64,000 bases of DNA from SG8-41 sp963699525 (GCA_963699525.1 CAVOUI010000008.1:1-64000); one strand, 5' to 3'. Counted from the stretch's first letter, positions 40,809 to 53,029 are shown. A program made the numbers and translations. Notes: generated from the sequence alone by a model not told the origin.

Positions 40809-42059
40809 ATGCGCTTTCTCTACACGCTCGTGCTCTACCTCGCCTTGCCGTTCGTGCTGGTGCTTCTCGCATGGCGCGAGCGGCGCCGGCCGGGTGGACT
40901 CCGGAATGCCGGCGAACGCTTCGGCTACTATCCGGAGGCTCAGCAGGCTCCGCTCATCTGGGTGCACGCGGTGTCCGTGGGCGAGACGCGGGCGGCCGAG
41001 CCGCTGGTGCGTGCGCTGCAAGCGCGGCATCCGCAGTGCCGCATCCTGCTCACCCACATGACGCCGACGGGGCGCGAGACGGGCGACACGCTGTTTGGCG
41101 GGAGGGTCGAGCGCTGCTACCTGCCCCTCGACTTCCCCGGGGCGGTCGCGCGATTTTTCGACCACTTCCGCCCGCGGGCCGGCGTCATCATGGAGACCGA
41201 GATCTGGCCCAATCTCATCCGCGCCGGCCGCGCGCGCTCGATTCCGCTTTATCTGGTGAACGCGCGCCTGTCGGAGAAGTCCTACGCCCGCTATCGGTGG
41301 TTCCCGGGACTCGCGCGCGAGAGCCTCGCCGCGTTCACGACGGTGGCGGCGCAGAGCGAGGACGACGCCCGGCGGCTCGCCGCGCTCGGGGCCGCCGATG
41401 TGCGCATCACCGGCAACCTGAAATTCGATCTCACCCTGTCGCCGGAGCAGCTCGAGCTCGGGCGCGTGCTGCGCCGCCGCTTCGGCACGGCGCGACCGGT
41501 TCTCCTCGCGGCGAGCACGCGCGAGGGCGAGGAAGCGCTGCTGCTCGATGCGCTCGAAGGGATTGCCGTCCCGGAGCTGCTGACGGTCATCGTTCCCCGC
41601 CATCCCCAGCGCTTCGATGAAGTGGCGAAGCTGCTCGACGCCCGCGGGATCCGCTACCAGCGGCGCAGCGCCCACGCCGCGGTGGCTCCCGAGACGCGGG
41701 TGGTGCTCGGCGACAGCATGGGAGAGATGTTCGTCTACTACGCGGCTTGCGATGTCGCGTTCATCGGCGGCAGCCTCGTGCCGCTCGGCGGGCAGAACCT
41801 GATCGAGGCGTGCGCGGTGGGAAGACCGGTGCTATTGGGGCCCTCCATCTACAATTTCGCGGAAGCGGCCGAGCTTGCGATGCGCGCGGGGGCGGCAATC
41901 CAGGTTCCGGATCCCGCGGCACTTGCGCGTGAGGCGGAGCGGCTGCTGCGCGATCCCGACGAGGTGCGGCGCATGTCGCGGGCCGCGCTCGCTTTTGCGA
42001 ATGCGCATCGCGGGGCCACCGCCCGCGTTCTGGAGCTCATCAAGCTCCAGAACCCGTGA
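40809..42059 (+). CDS. waaA: 3-deoxy-D-manno-octulosonic acid transferase
   Basis: 416 residues with an N-terminal membrane anchor (FLYTLVLYLALPFVLVLLAW). WVHAVSVGETRAAEPLVRAL, MTPTGRETGD, METEIWPNLIRA, NARLSEKSYARYRWFPGL and FIGGSLVPLGGQNLIEACAV are the standard WaaA blocks; the glutamate in GET is the usual catalytic base. It transfers Kdo from CMP-Kdo to lipid A at the inner face of the cytoplasmic membrane. It ends against the convergent cyclo-ligase gene with no spacer. Confidence 0.95.
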   Translation: MRFLYTLVLYLALPFVLVLLAWRERRRPGGLRNAGERFGYYPEAQQAPLIWVHAVSVGETRAAEPLVRALQARHPQCRILLTHMTPTGRETGDTLFGGRVERCYLPLDFPGAVARFFDHFRPRAGVIMETEIWPNLIRAGRARSIPLYLVNARLSEKSYARYRWFPGLARESLAAFTTVAAQSEDDARRLAALGAADVRITGNLKFDLTLSPEQLELGRVLRRRFGTARPVLLAASTREGEEALLLDALEGIAVPELLTVIVPRHPQRFDEVAKLLDARGIRYQRRSAHAAVAPETRVVLGDSMGEMFVYYAACDVAFIGGSLVPLGGQNLIEACAVGRPVLLGPSIYNFAEAAELAMRAGAAIQVPDPAALAREAERLLRDPDEVRRMSRAALAFANAHRGATARVLELIKLQNP

Positions 42060-42641
42060 TTACCGGTCACCCATCACGCGGTATTCAGCATCCTCGGTGA
42101 CGACGAGATCGACGGCCTGGTCGCGGTCCGTCACGGGAAGCTCGGGCATGAGCTGCAGCTCGAAGGCGGCGGCGACGAGCTGCGGCCGGTGGGCGAGGGC
42201 GCGGATGAAGCCATCGTAGTAGCCGCCGCCGTAGCCCAGCCGCTCGCAGCGCCGGGTGAAAGCGACGCCGGGAACCAGGACGAAGTCGAGCCGCGACGCC
42301 GGGACGGAAGGGCATGATTCGGCGCGCGGTTGCGGGATGCCCCAGATGCCGGGAGCGAGGTCGCGCGCAGGATCGCGGACCGCGTGGAGCTGGAGTGCGC
42401 GGTTGCCGCGCTCCAACCGGGGCAGCACGAGCCCTTTCCCCTGTGCGAGAAGATCGGACATGAAGTCCCCGGTCTCGAACTCGCTGCCGAAGCTCGCGTA
42501 GGCCATCACGCAGCGCGCCTTGCGATAGGCATCGAGCGCGAGCAGCCGCCGGGTAATGCGCTCGCTCAGAGACTTGCGCTCGACATTGCCCAGCGCGTCG
42601 CGCCGCGCGAGCACCTGCTTCCGGATGTCGCTCTTGCTCAG
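42060..42641 (-). CDS. 5-formyltetrahydrofolate cyclo-ligase
   Basis: About 193 residues. RKQVLARRDALGNVERKSLS at the start, VMAYASFGSEFETGDFMSDL and the nucleotide-binding LGYGGGYYDGFIRAL near the C-terminus. It converts 5-formyl-THF to 5,10-methenyl-THF using ATP. No ATG is available at the natural N-terminus: the codon before SKSDIRKQ is CTG (42641), overlapping the tolC stop; the next option is a GTG eight codons later. The CTG may be a true rare start or a sequence error. Confidence 0.88.
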   Translation of the reverse strand: MSKSDIRKQVLARRDALGNVERKSLSERITRRLLALDAYRKARCVMAYASFGSEFETGDFMSDLLAQGKGLVLPRLERGNRALQLHAVRDPARDLAPGIWGIPQPRAESCPSVPASRLDFVLVPGVAFTRRCERLGYGGGYYDGFIRALAHRPQLVAAAFELQLMPELPVTDRDQAVDLVVTEDAEYRVMGDR

Positions 42642-43968
42642 CGGTCGAGCCAGGCGTTGACGAGGGCGAGGTCCTGCTCGGAGAGCTGGCCCGATGCGGC
42701 CCTCAGCCGCAGCAGCGCCAGGATGTAGTTGTATTTCGCCTGCGCGAGGTCGCGCCGCGTCTGCGAGAGCTGCTGCTCGGCGTTCAGCACGTCGACGATG
42801 GTGCGGATCCCGACCTCCTGCCCGAGCCGCGTGGAGGCGAGCGAGCTCTGGCTCGATACCAGCGCCGCTTCCAGCGCTCTCACCTGGGATACGCCGGTCG
42901 CCACGCCGAGAAACGTCTGCTGGGCGGTCAACTGCGCGGTGCGGCGCGCGTTGTCCAGGTCCTGCCGGGCCTTTTCCTCGTTGGCGAGCGCCTCGCGCAC
43001 GCGCGAGCTGACGAGCCCGCCCTGGTAGAGGGGTATCGCCAGCTGCAGGCCCGACGATTCCCGTCTTCGTGTCGACACCCGAGATCCCGGTGGTGCCGAG
43101 CCCGCTGCCCGAGTCGGTATAGCTTGCGAAGGCATCGAGTGTCGGCCGGTGCCCGGCGCGATTGCGCTCGACTTCCTTGGTGGCGAAGTCCAGGCTCGCC
43201 TGGTTGATGCGCACCTGCGGGTTGTTCGTGCCCGCGGTTTCCACCCACACAGCCGGATCGTTCGGCTCCGGAAAACGCGGGTTGAACTTGGGCCCGAGGG
43301 GCGATATTCCCGGCGCCGGCACGGCCGATGATGAGCTCCAGAAACCGCTTGCGGATCTCCAGGTCGTTCTTGGCCGTGATCTCGAGCGATACGGTGAGGT
43401 CGTAGCGCGACTGCGCTTCGTGCGTGTCGGTGATGGTGGCGGTGCCGACCTCGAAGTTGCGCTTGGCCTGCTCGAGCTGCCGGCCGATCGCGGTGAGCTG
43501 CGCCTGCGCGAACACGATCGTGTCCTGCGCGAGCAGCACGTCGAGATAGGCCTGCGCGACCCGCAGGATGAGATCCTGGGCGGCCTGCGCGAAGACCGCG
43601 TCGGCCTGCTCCACCTGCGACTTCGACTGCTGGTATGCGGTGTAGTTTTGCGGCCGGTAGAGCGGTTGCGTGACCGAGATCGTGGCGGAGTTCGAATTGA
43701 ACTGGTTGGTGACCGTGGGCACCGTGGGATCACGGGAGTCTGTATTGCGGTCGTTGTATTGCGTGTTGGCGGATAGGGCGGCCGAGGGCAGCAGGCCGGA
43801 GAGCCCCTGCGGCAGCTTCTCCTGGCCCGCGCTCCAGGAGGCGCGCGCGGCCGCATACTGCGCGTCCGCGGTCTGCGCCATGCGGAAGATATCCATCAGG
43901 TCCGCGCCCTGCGCCGCGGCCGCCGTGCCGAGCAGCAATGCGAGCGTTGTCGACTGAATGACCCGCAT
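42638..43968 (-). CDS. tolC: TolC-family outer-membrane efflux protein (two frameshifts)
   Basis: About 442 residues with a signal peptide (MRVIQSTTLALLLGTAAAAQ). The two TolC repeats are visible: LMDIFRMAQTADAQYAAARA with TQPLYRPQNYTAY in the first, and SLDFATKEVERNRAGHRPTL, AIPLYQGGLVSSRVREALAN and VGIRTIVDVLNAEQQLSQTR in the second. Removing one g near 43322 and one a near 43060 restores a single frame. It forms the outer-membrane channel for export with periplasmic adaptors such as the MacA-like protein at 46944. It follows the pcm gene after 30 bp. Confidence 0.9.
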
Positions 43969-43998
43969 GAGGGGAGGCCGCTACCGGTTGACGGGTCC

Positions 43999-44664
43999 CT
44001 AAAAGACGAACCGCTCGGGCTGCACGGCGTTCCGGAGCGGCGCGATGCAGGTTTCGAACAGTACCGTCGTGCCGTATGCGCCGGGCGCGGCGCACGTGAT
44101 CAACCGCGTCTCCATGACCGGCGGCTCTCCCACGACTACGATCAGACGGCCCCCGGGGCGAAGACTTTTCGGGAACGCCTCGGGCAACACCGGCAGCGAG
44201 CCGGTCACCACGACCGCATCGTAGGGAGCGTGGCGGTCCCAGCCGCGCGCGGCGTCGCCGGTCTCCAGCGCCACATTGGCGATGCCGTGGGCGGCGAGCT
44301 TGGCGCCCGCGGACCGGGTGAATTCCGGAATGATATCCACGCTGTGAACGTGGTTGCCCAGGCTCGCGAGGAGCGCCGTCATGTAACCGCTGCCCGTGCC
44401 CACCTCGAGCACCCGGTCCCCGGGCGCGAGCGCGAGCTCCTGCAGCATGCGCGCCTCGATCTTGGGGGCAAGCATTGTCTCGCCGTGCCCGAGCGGGATC
44501 TCCATGTCGGCGAATGCGAGATCGCGGTAGCGTGCCGGCACGTAATCCTCGCGCCGCACGCGCAGCAGCAGATCGAGCACGCGCTGGTCGAGCACCTCCC
44601 AGGGCCGGATCTGCTGCTCGACCATGTTGAAGCGGGCGCGCTCGACGTCGAATTGGGGGTTCAT
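43999..44664 (-). CDS. pcm: Protein-L-isoaspartate O-methyltransferase
   Basis: 221 residues from the ATG at 44664 (MNPQFDVERARFNMVEQQIR). An upstream start at 44721 is possible but adds an unconserved stretch. DRVLEVGTGSGYMTALLASL is the SAM-binding motif I, and EIPLGHGETMLAPKIEARML is the family region near the active site. It methylates isoaspartyl residues for repair of aged proteins. It is co-directional with tolC and divergent from the TPP riboswitch/thiC unit. Confidence 0.88.
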   Translation of the reverse strand: MNPQFDVERARFNMVEQQIRPWEVLDQRVLDLLLRVRREDYVPARYRDLAFADMEIPLGHGETMLAPKIEARMLQELALAPGDRVLEVGTGSGYMTALLASLGNHVHSVDIIPEFTRSAGAKLAAHGIANVALETGDAARGWDRHAPYDAVVVTGSLPVLPEAFPKSLRPGGRLIVVVGEPPVMETRLITCAAPGAYGTTVLFETCIAPLRNAVQPERFVF

Positions 44665-44737
44665 TGGGAAATTCAGGGGGTTACAATGCGCTGCGGCGGT
44701 TGCAATTATCCCATAATTCAATTAGCGTTAGGGCGAC

Positions 44738-44832
44738 ACGTTAGGGGTCCTGCCCCCGACTGATTCCTTCGAGGGCGGGTGAGAGACACCCTTTGAACCT
44801 GATGCGGGTAATGCCGTCGGAGGGAAGCGTGG
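44738..44832 (+). promoter_or_regulatory. TPP (THI-box) riboswitch controlling thiC
   Basis: The 5' leader of thiC contains the conserved THI-box pieces in order: gttaggggtcctg, gggcgggtgagagacaccct, ttgaacctgatgcgggtaat and gccgtcggagggaag. ctgaga-like gtgaga, TGAACCTGA and GGAGGGAAG are the key matches. Binding of thiamine pyrophosphate would turn off thiC expression. It ends about 50 bases before the thiC ATG, so the expression platform (44833-44883, gcaggtcaa-free but with cctcccgcagcatccccg) probably acts on translation initiation or termination. Confidence 0.93.
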
Positions 44833-44883
44833 ATCGGGATTCTCCCGCCATTGCTCCTCCCGCAGCATCCCCGAGGAGTGAAC

Positions 44884-46782
<1,899 letters not shown>

Positions 46783-46943
46783 GCTGGCCGGGCGAAGCGC
46801 CGGACGGCGGCATTCCCGGCACGCCCCCCAGCGCGAAACCTTTTGTTACGTTCCCGGGCCCGCTTTCGTGGGTCCGCCCGGGCACCTCGGCTACAATTTC
46901 ACCTCTAAGTACCGGGCGGCGCGGGTTTTCCGCCCTGACTGCG

Positions 46944-48538
46944 ATGACGCGAAGAAAAGCGATCAGCCTGGCGATCCTGCTGGCGGTAGTGACCGCGGGG
47001 GCTGCCGCGTACGGCTGGTGGGGCGCGCGCAATGCCGCGCCCGGCTACCGTTTCGGCAAGGTCGAGCGCGGGCCCATCACCGCGGCCGTCTCGGCCACCG
47101 GCACGGTGAACCCGGTGATCGCGGTCCAGGTCGGCACCCAGGTCTCCGGGCAGATCAAGGAGATCTACGTCGACTTCAACTCCGAGGTGAAGAAGGGGCA
47201 GGTCATCGCGCGCATCGATCCCGAGTCGTTCGCGCTGCGCGTGAACCAGGCGATGGCAGACCTCGAGGCGACGCGTGCCAGCGTGCTCACCCAGCGCGCC
47301 AACGTGGTGGCCCTGCAGGCCGAGGTGTCGCGCGCCAAGGTGAATCTTGCCGATGCCGAGCGCGAGTTCCAGCGCAACAAGACGCTTGCCGAGAAGACAG
47401 TTCGTTTCGGCCGCGGCGCTCGACAAGGCGGAGTTGGCGGTCCGGATGCGGCGACAGAAGCAGGTGAAGACCGCGCAGGCGCAGATCGCGGTGGGCGAGT
47501 CACAGGTGCGCAACGATCGAGGCGGTGGTGAAGCAGCGCGAATCGCAGCTCGCGCAGTCGAGGGTCGATCTCGATCGTACGACGATCCGCGCGCCGGTCG
47601 ACGGCATCGTGTCGTCGCGAAATCGTGGAGCGCCGGGCAGACCGTGGCGGCGAGCCTGCAGGCGCCGGAGTTGTTCGTGATCGCGCAGGACCTGCGCCGC
47701 ATGCAGGTCGACATCTCGATCGACGAGGCGGAGGTGGGCCGCGTCAATGAGGGGCAGGCCGGCGACCTTCACGGTGGATTCGTTTCCCGGCAGGATCTTT
47801 CCGCGGCAACGGTGAGACAGGTGCGCAAGGCCGCTCTGGTGGTGCAGAACGTGGTGACCTACACCGCGATGGTGTCGCGACGCTCGAATCCCGATCTGGA
47901 GCTTGTTTCCGGGCATGACCGCCAACGTGCGCATCGTCGTCGACACGCGCGACAACGCGCTCAAGGTGCCGAACGCGGCGTTGCGCTTCCGGCCCGCGGG
48001 AGCGGCGGAGGCGCGGTCGCCGGGCGGCGAGGGCGGTGCGTCCGGGGCGCAGGCGTCGGGCGGCGAGGCAAAAGGCGGTCCACAGGCGGGAGAAGCGCTC
48101 CGCCAGCGGCTCGTTGCGGATCTCGCCCTGAACGCGGAGCAGCAGGCGAAGCTGGAGGAAATCCTGAGCGACACCCGCGAGCGGATTCGCTCGATCCAGA
48201 CCGAGGACAAAGCCGAGCGGCGCCGGCAGTCCGAACGGTTGCGGGCCGAATCGCGCGCGCGGATTGCCGAGATTCTGGATCCCGCCCAGCGCAAGCGCTA
48301 CGAGGAGATGACGGCGAGCCGCACCGGCGAAGGGCGCGCCGCGGCGGGCGGGCGCGTGTGGGTCGTCGACGATACCGGCAAGCTGGCCGGCCTCGATGTG
48401 CGCCTCGGGCTGACCGACGGCACCTACACCGAAGTGCTCGGCGGCGCCCTGCAGGACGGGTCCCAGGTCGTCATCGGCAGCGCGGCCGACAAGGTGGCGC
48501 GCGCCCAGCCCAAGGGCGGCCCGCGCTTCGGATTCTAG
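46944..48538 (+). CDS. macA: MacA-like periplasmic adaptor with an LTxxQ-like insert (several frameshifts)
   Basis: About 525 residues after repair. An N-terminal anchor (ISLAILLAVVTAGAAAYGWW) is followed by GYRFGKVERGPITAAVSATG, GTQVSGQIKEIYVDFNSEVK and the hairpin; then DRTTIRAPVDGIV, IAQDLRRMQVDISIDEAEVG and MFPGMTANVRIVVDTRDNAL. Breaks lie near 47400, 47515, 47620, 47765 and 47885. An unusual insert (about 47993-48353) holds LALNAEQQAKLEEILSD and ILDPAQRKRYEEM, resembling the LTxxQ repeats of CpxP/Spy. It should link the MacB-like transporter below to a TolC channel. It is directly followed by the ATPase gene (1-bp spacing). Confidence 0.85.
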
Positions 48539-48539
48539 T

Positions 48540-49280
48540 ATGGCCGGGCCGCTGATCCTCACGCGGGAGCTCACCAAGGTCTACCAGATGGAGAGCTACA
48601 CCGTGCAGGCGCTGCGCGGGGTATCGCTCGAGATCCAGCGGGGGGAGTTCGTTGCCGTCATGGGGCCTTCCGGCTCCGGCAAGTCCACCTTCATGAATCT
48701 CCTCGGCTGCCTCGACTCGCCGACGAGCGGGGAGTACTTCCTCGCCGGCGAGCGCCTGTCCGGGCTTTCGGGCGACGCGCTGGCGGAGATCCGCAACAGC
48801 AGCATCGGCTTCGTGTTCCAGAACTTCAACCTGCTGCCGCGCACGACGGCGGTCGAGAACGTGGAGCTGCCGCTGCTCTACAGCCGCTGCCCGAAGCAGG
48901 AGCGCCGGCAGCGCGCGCTGGCGCGCCTTGCCCAGGTGGGCCTCGCCGATCGCGCCGGGCACCATCCCCAGCAGCTCTCCGGCGGACAGCAGCAGCGGGT
49001 CGCGATCGCGCGCGCACTGGTCAACAATCCGGTGCTGATCCTGGCCGACGAGCCCACCGGCGCGCTCGACACGCGCACGAGCTTCGAGCTGATGGGCGTG
49101 CTGCAGCAGTTGAACCGGGAAGGAATGACAGTGGTCCTCGTCACGCACGAGCACGACGTCGCCACGTTCGCCTCGCGGATCATCAGCTTCCGCGACGGGC
49201 ACGTGCTGAGCGACCAGGGGGTCGCGCAGCCCGCCGACGCGCAGGCCATGCTGCGCGAGCTGGAAAGGGAAGCGGCATGA
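48540..49280 (+). CDS. MacB-type ABC transporter ATP-binding protein
   Basis: 246 residues. Walker A GPSGSGKSTFMNLLGCL, Q-loop FVFQNFNLLPRTTAVENVEL, signature QLSGGQQQRVAIARALVNNP, Walker B LILADEPTGALD, H-loop VTHEHDVATF. In E. coli MacB the ATPase and permease are one chain; here they are separate, overlapping by 4 bases (49277-49280). It powers the FtsX-like permease encoded next. Export substrates of this class include macrolides, peptides and lipoproteins. Confidence 0.93.
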   Translation: MAGPLILTRELTKVYQMESYTVQALRGVSLEIQRGEFVAVMGPSGSGKSTFMNLLGCLDSPTSGEYFLAGERLSGLSGDALAEIRNSSIGFVFQNFNLLPRTTAVENVELPLLYSRCPKQERRQRALARLAQVGLADRAGHHPQQLSGGQQQRVAIARALVNNPVLILADEPTGALDTRTSFELMGVLQQLNREGMTVVLVTHEHDVATFASRIISFRDGHVLSDQGVAQPADAQAMLRELEREAA

Positions 49281-50514
49281 TGAATCTCGCCTCCAGCATC
49301 CGCATCGCGCTGCGGGCGCTGCGCGTGAACAAGCTGCGCAGCATGCTCACCATGCTCGGCATCATCATCGGGGTGGCCGCGGTGATCACGATGATCGCGG
49401 TGGGCGCGGGCGCGCAGGCGCGCGTCGAGGACCAGATCCGGGGGCTCGGCACCAATCTCGTCATCCTGTTCCCGGGCTCGGTCACCAGCGGGGGCGTGCG
49501 CATGGGCGCGGGCTCGCGCTCGACGCTGACCGAGGACGATGCCTACGCGATCCAGCGCGAGGTGAGGGGGGTCCAGGCCGCCGCCCCGACGCTGCGGGGC
49601 ACCGGCCAGGTGGTGGCCGGCAACAACAACTGGTCCACCGCCTTCTACGGAGTGACGCCGGAGTACTTCGAGGTGCGGAACTGGGCGATCGCGACCGGCA
49701 AGATCTTCGACGCCGCGGATCTCACCGGTTCGGGCAAGGTCGCGCTGCTCGGGGAGACCGTCGCGCGGAGCCTCTTCGGCGACGCCGACCCGGTCGGCCA
49801 GGTGATCCGCATTCGCAAGGTGCCGTTCACGGTGATCGGCACGCTCGAGCGCAAGGGGCAGAATCTCCTCGGCCAGGACCAGGACGACGTCGTTCTCATG
49901 CCGCTGTCCACCGCGCGCAACCGCGTCCTGGGCGGCGGCACCGCGCGCCAGCGCACGGTGGGCTCGGCCTCGATCAAGGTGCGCGAGGGCGAGGACATGA
50001 GCGAGGTGATTGAGGAAATGCGGAGCCTGCTCCGCCAGCGCCACCGCCTGCAGCCGGGGACGGACGACGACTTTACGCTGCGCAACCTGTCGGAAGTGCT
50101 GCAGGCGCAGGAGCAATCGAGCCGCATCATGACGCTGCTGCTCGCGGCGATCGCCTCCGTGTCGCTGCTCGTCGGCGGCATCGGCATCATGAATATCATG
50201 CTGGTCTCCGTCACGGAGCGCACGCGGGAGATCGGGCTGAGGATGGCGGTGGGCGCGCGCGGCCGCGACATCCTGGCGCAGTTCCTGGTGGAGGCGGTGA
50301 CGCTCGCGCTGATCGGCGGGGCGCTCGGCATCCTGCTCGGCGTGGGCGGATCCTACGCGATCGGCCACCTGGCCGAGTGGCGGACGGAGTTGAACGTCCT
50401 GAGGCCATCGTGCTGGCCGCCGGATTCGCAGCGGCGGTCGGCGTGTTCTTCGGCTTCTATCCCGCGCGCAAGGCCTCGCGCCTGCTGCCCATCGAGGCGC
50501 TCCGGTACGAGTGA
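49277..50514 (+). CDS. MacB-type ABC transporter permease (FtsX-like; one frameshift)
   Basis: About 412 residues. ALRVNKLRSMLTMLGIIIGV begins the first helix, a large periplasmic domain follows (ITMIAVGAGAQARVEDQIRG to about residue 280), then ASVSLLVGGIGIMNIMLVSV and TERTREIGLRMAVGARGRDI. After a break near 50400 the tail AIVLAAGFAAAVGVFFGFYP and ARKASRLLPIEALRYE completes the classic MacB C-terminus, ending at 50514. The break here fits a missing c better than an extra base, unlike the other breaks. Confidence 0.9.
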
Positions 50515-50544
50515 ATCCGGCGGTCGCGTAGAATAGCGGCCTGA

Positions 50545-51366
50545 ATGGATCTCGTGCTTTTCTTCAAAGCGGTCGTTCTCGGCATCGTCGAAGGTCTCAC
50601 CGAATTCCTGCCGGTTTCCAGCACCGGGCATCTCATCGTCGCCGGGCAGCTGATCGGCTACACCGGCGAAAAGGCCAAGGTCTTCGAGATCGTCATCCAG
50701 AGCGGGGCGATGCTCGCGGTCATCTGGGAGTACCGCGCGCGCTTCGGACGCGTGCTTCGGGGGCTGCATCGTGACCCCGCGGCCCGGCAATTCGCGTTCA
50801 ATCTCGCCGTGGCGTTTGCTCCCGCCGCGCTGCTCGGGCTCGCCTTCGGGGGCGCGATCAAGCAGCACCTGTTCCACGCGGTTCCGGTGGCGGCCGCCTT
50901 CATCATCGGCGGCGGGATCATCCTCTGGGTCGAGCGCTCGCAGCGGCCCGTGCGGGTGGATCAGGTCGACGATATGACGTGGAAGGACGCGCTCAAGGTC
51001 GGCTTCGCGCAGGCGTTCGCGCTGATCCCCGGCACCTCGCGGGCGGGCGCGACGATCATCGGCGGGATGCTCTTCGGCCTGTCGCGCCGTGCCGCGACCG
51101 AGTTCTCGTTCTTCCTTGCGGTGCCGACGCTGATCGCGGCGGGAGCCTACGACCTCTACAAGAACCGCGCGCTCCTCGACGGCGGCGATCTCGGCGTTTT
51201 CTCTGCGGGCTCGATTGTTTCGTTCGTCTCGGCGTTCCTGTGCGTGCGCTGGCTGCTGCGCTACATCGCCACCCACGACTTCAGCGCCTTTGCGTGGTAC
51301 CGCATCGCCTTCGGCTTCGTGGTGCTCGGCACTGCCTATACCGGGGTGGTCGACTGGTCGACCTGA
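50545..51366 (+). CDS. uppP: Undecaprenyl-diphosphatase
   Basis: 273 residues with about eight membrane helices. The two active-site motifs are EGLTEFLPVSSTGHLIVAGQ (near residues 14-33) and ALIPGTSRAGATIIGG (about 160-175). It dephosphorylates undecaprenyl pyrophosphate, recycling the lipid carrier used for peptidoglycan and for the glycan units assembled by the locus to the left. The gene is intact and is followed 15 bp later by the MFS gene. Confidence 0.95.
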   Translation: MDLVLFFKAVVLGIVEGLTEFLPVSSTGHLIVAGQLIGYTGEKAKVFEIVIQSGAMLAVIWEYRARFGRVLRGLHRDPAARQFAFNLAVAFAPAALLGLAFGGAIKQHLFHAVPVAAAFIIGGGIILWVERSQRPVRVDQVDDMTWKDALKVGFAQAFALIPGTSRAGATIIGGMLFGLSRRAATEFSFFLAVPTLIAAGAYDLYKNRALLDGGDLGVFSAGSIVSFVSAFLCVRWLLRYIATHDFSAFAWYRIAFGFVVLGTAYTGVVDWST

Positions 51367-51381
51367 CCTGAAGGCGGAGGG

Positions 51382-52570
51382 ATGATCTCCCTCTCCCGCT
51401 ACGCCGAGCTGCTGCGCGTGCCTGGGCTGCGGGCCACGCTTGCCGCATCGGTAGTCGGACGCTTGCCCATCGGCATCGCAACGCTTGCCATCCTGCTGTT
51501 CCTGCAGGAGCGCACGGGCTCTTTCGCGGTCGCCGGGGGGGCGGCGGCGCTCTACGTGCTCGGGCTGGCGACGGTGGCGCCGTTCCTGGGCCGTCTGATC
51601 GACCGCTTCGGGCCTCGACTGGTGCTGGCGGCGGGCGCGATCCTTTATCCGGGAATGCTGGTCGCACTCGTCGTCCTGGCGCACTCCGCGGCCGGCCACG
51701 GCTGGGTCGCATTCGCCGCGCTCGCCGCGGGCGCTTCGTTTCCCCCGATCACGATCTGCATGCGCGCGCTCTACCCACGGTTCCTGCCCGACATCGCGTT
51801 GCTGCAGACGGCCTACTCGATGGATGCCGCGCTGGTGGAAATGGTATTCATCCTGGGCCCCGTCCTGGTGGCGCTATTCGTCGCGGCAGGGCACCCGTTT
51901 GTCGCCGTTCTGCTTGCCGCGGCATGCGCCGGGGTCGGCAATGTGCTCTTCCTGCGCGCTCCCGGAGTCAGGAACTGGAGCGTTCAGCGCGCGGCCGGCC
52001 GGCGCAGCCTGCTTGGGCCGCTGCGCTCGCCGCCGCTGCTGGCCGTGTTTGCCGCGAACTTCCTTTATGCCTGCGCCTTCGGCCTCTACGAGATCGCGGC
52101 GACCGCCTTCGCCGCACAGCACGGGGTGCCCGCCGCCGCAGGGGTGATTCTTGCGCTGGCGAGCGTGGGCAGCGCGGCCGGCGTCATCGTCTATGGCGGG
52201 CGCGATTGGGGGGCGCCGGTGACCCTCCAATTTCTCGTCGCCCTCGGCCTGATGGCGGCCGGCCTGTTGATTCTGGCGCCGGTCTCCGACCTCTACCTGT
52301 TCGGGCTGCTGAACGTCGTTGCCGGCTCGCCGATGGCGGCGGTGATCGCGTCGCAATCGCTGCTCGTTTCGCGGTTGGCCCCGCGCGAGATGCTTGCCGA
52401 GACCTTCACTTGGGGCTCCACCTGCCTGCTGGCGGGCATCAGCGGCGGCATCGCGGCGGGCGGGATGCTCGTCGAAGTCTTGGGCGCCGTCTTGGATACT
52501 GATTCTCGCGACACTTTCGACGCTGCTCGCGGGCGTGGTTGTTTGGGCGGGGGTGAGAGGCCAGGGTTGA
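51382..52570 (+). CDS. MFS-family transporter (one frameshift)
   Basis: About 395 residues with 12 hydrophobic segments. LPIGIATLAILLFLQERTGS, the typical LIDRFGPRLVLAAGAILYPG loop between helices 2 and 3, and NVVAGSPMAAVIASQSLLVS in the C-terminal half. A break near 52493 (one extra t) restores WILILATLSTLLAGVVVWAG and a stop at 52570; without it the frame would read on into the antisense of the rhodanese gene. Substrate unknown; a drug- or sugar-efflux role is typical for the family. Confidence 0.8.
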
Positions 52571-52579
52571 CGGGAGATT

Positions 52580-53029
52580 TCAGGATTGCGTCCACGGCAA
52601 TCCTGCGACCCGCCAGCCGCCTGTGGTATTGCGGTGGCCGTTCATATCACGGTCGCCTTCGAAGCCTTCCAGCACGTTGTAGGCTGCGGCGTAGCCCGCC
52701 TGCCGGGCGAGCATGGCGGCGTTGTGCGAGCGGCCTCCGCTGCGGCAGATGAAAAGCAAGTGCTCCGTCTTGTCCGCGTTCGCCGCGAGCTCCGACATGA
52801 ACTCGGGGTTGGGCCGGTTGCCCGGATAGGTGAGCCACTCGATCTGGACGGCCCCCGGTATGCGCCCGACGTAATCCAATTCCGCGCGCGTCCGCACGTC
52901 GATCAGCTTCGCGCCCGGCACGTTGCGCCACACTTCGTGCGCCTCCGCAGGGGTGAGAGCGCCGCTATACGGCAGGCCGAACTGGCGGGCGCGCTCGGCA
53001 GCCTTCTGAAGAATTTCGTTGACGGTCAT
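52580..53029 (-). CDS. Rhodanese-like domain protein
   Basis: 149 residues, single rhodanese domain. ALTPAEAHEVWRNVPGAKLI, DVRTRAELDYVGRIPGAVQI and the active-site loop LFICRSGGRSHNAAML with the catalytic cysteine in CRSGGRS. Likely a sulfur transferase or persulfide carrier in the cytoplasm; no signal peptide. It reads away from glnA across a 285-bp region that contains the glnA control sites. Confidence 0.9.
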   Translation of the reverse strand: MTVNEILQKAAERARQFGLPYSGALTPAEAHEVWRNVPGAKLIDVRTRAELDYVGRIPGAVQIEWLTYPGNRPNPEFMSELAANADKTEHLLFICRSGGRSHNAAMLARQAGYAAAYNVLEGFEGDRDMNGHRNTTGGWRVAGLPWTQS

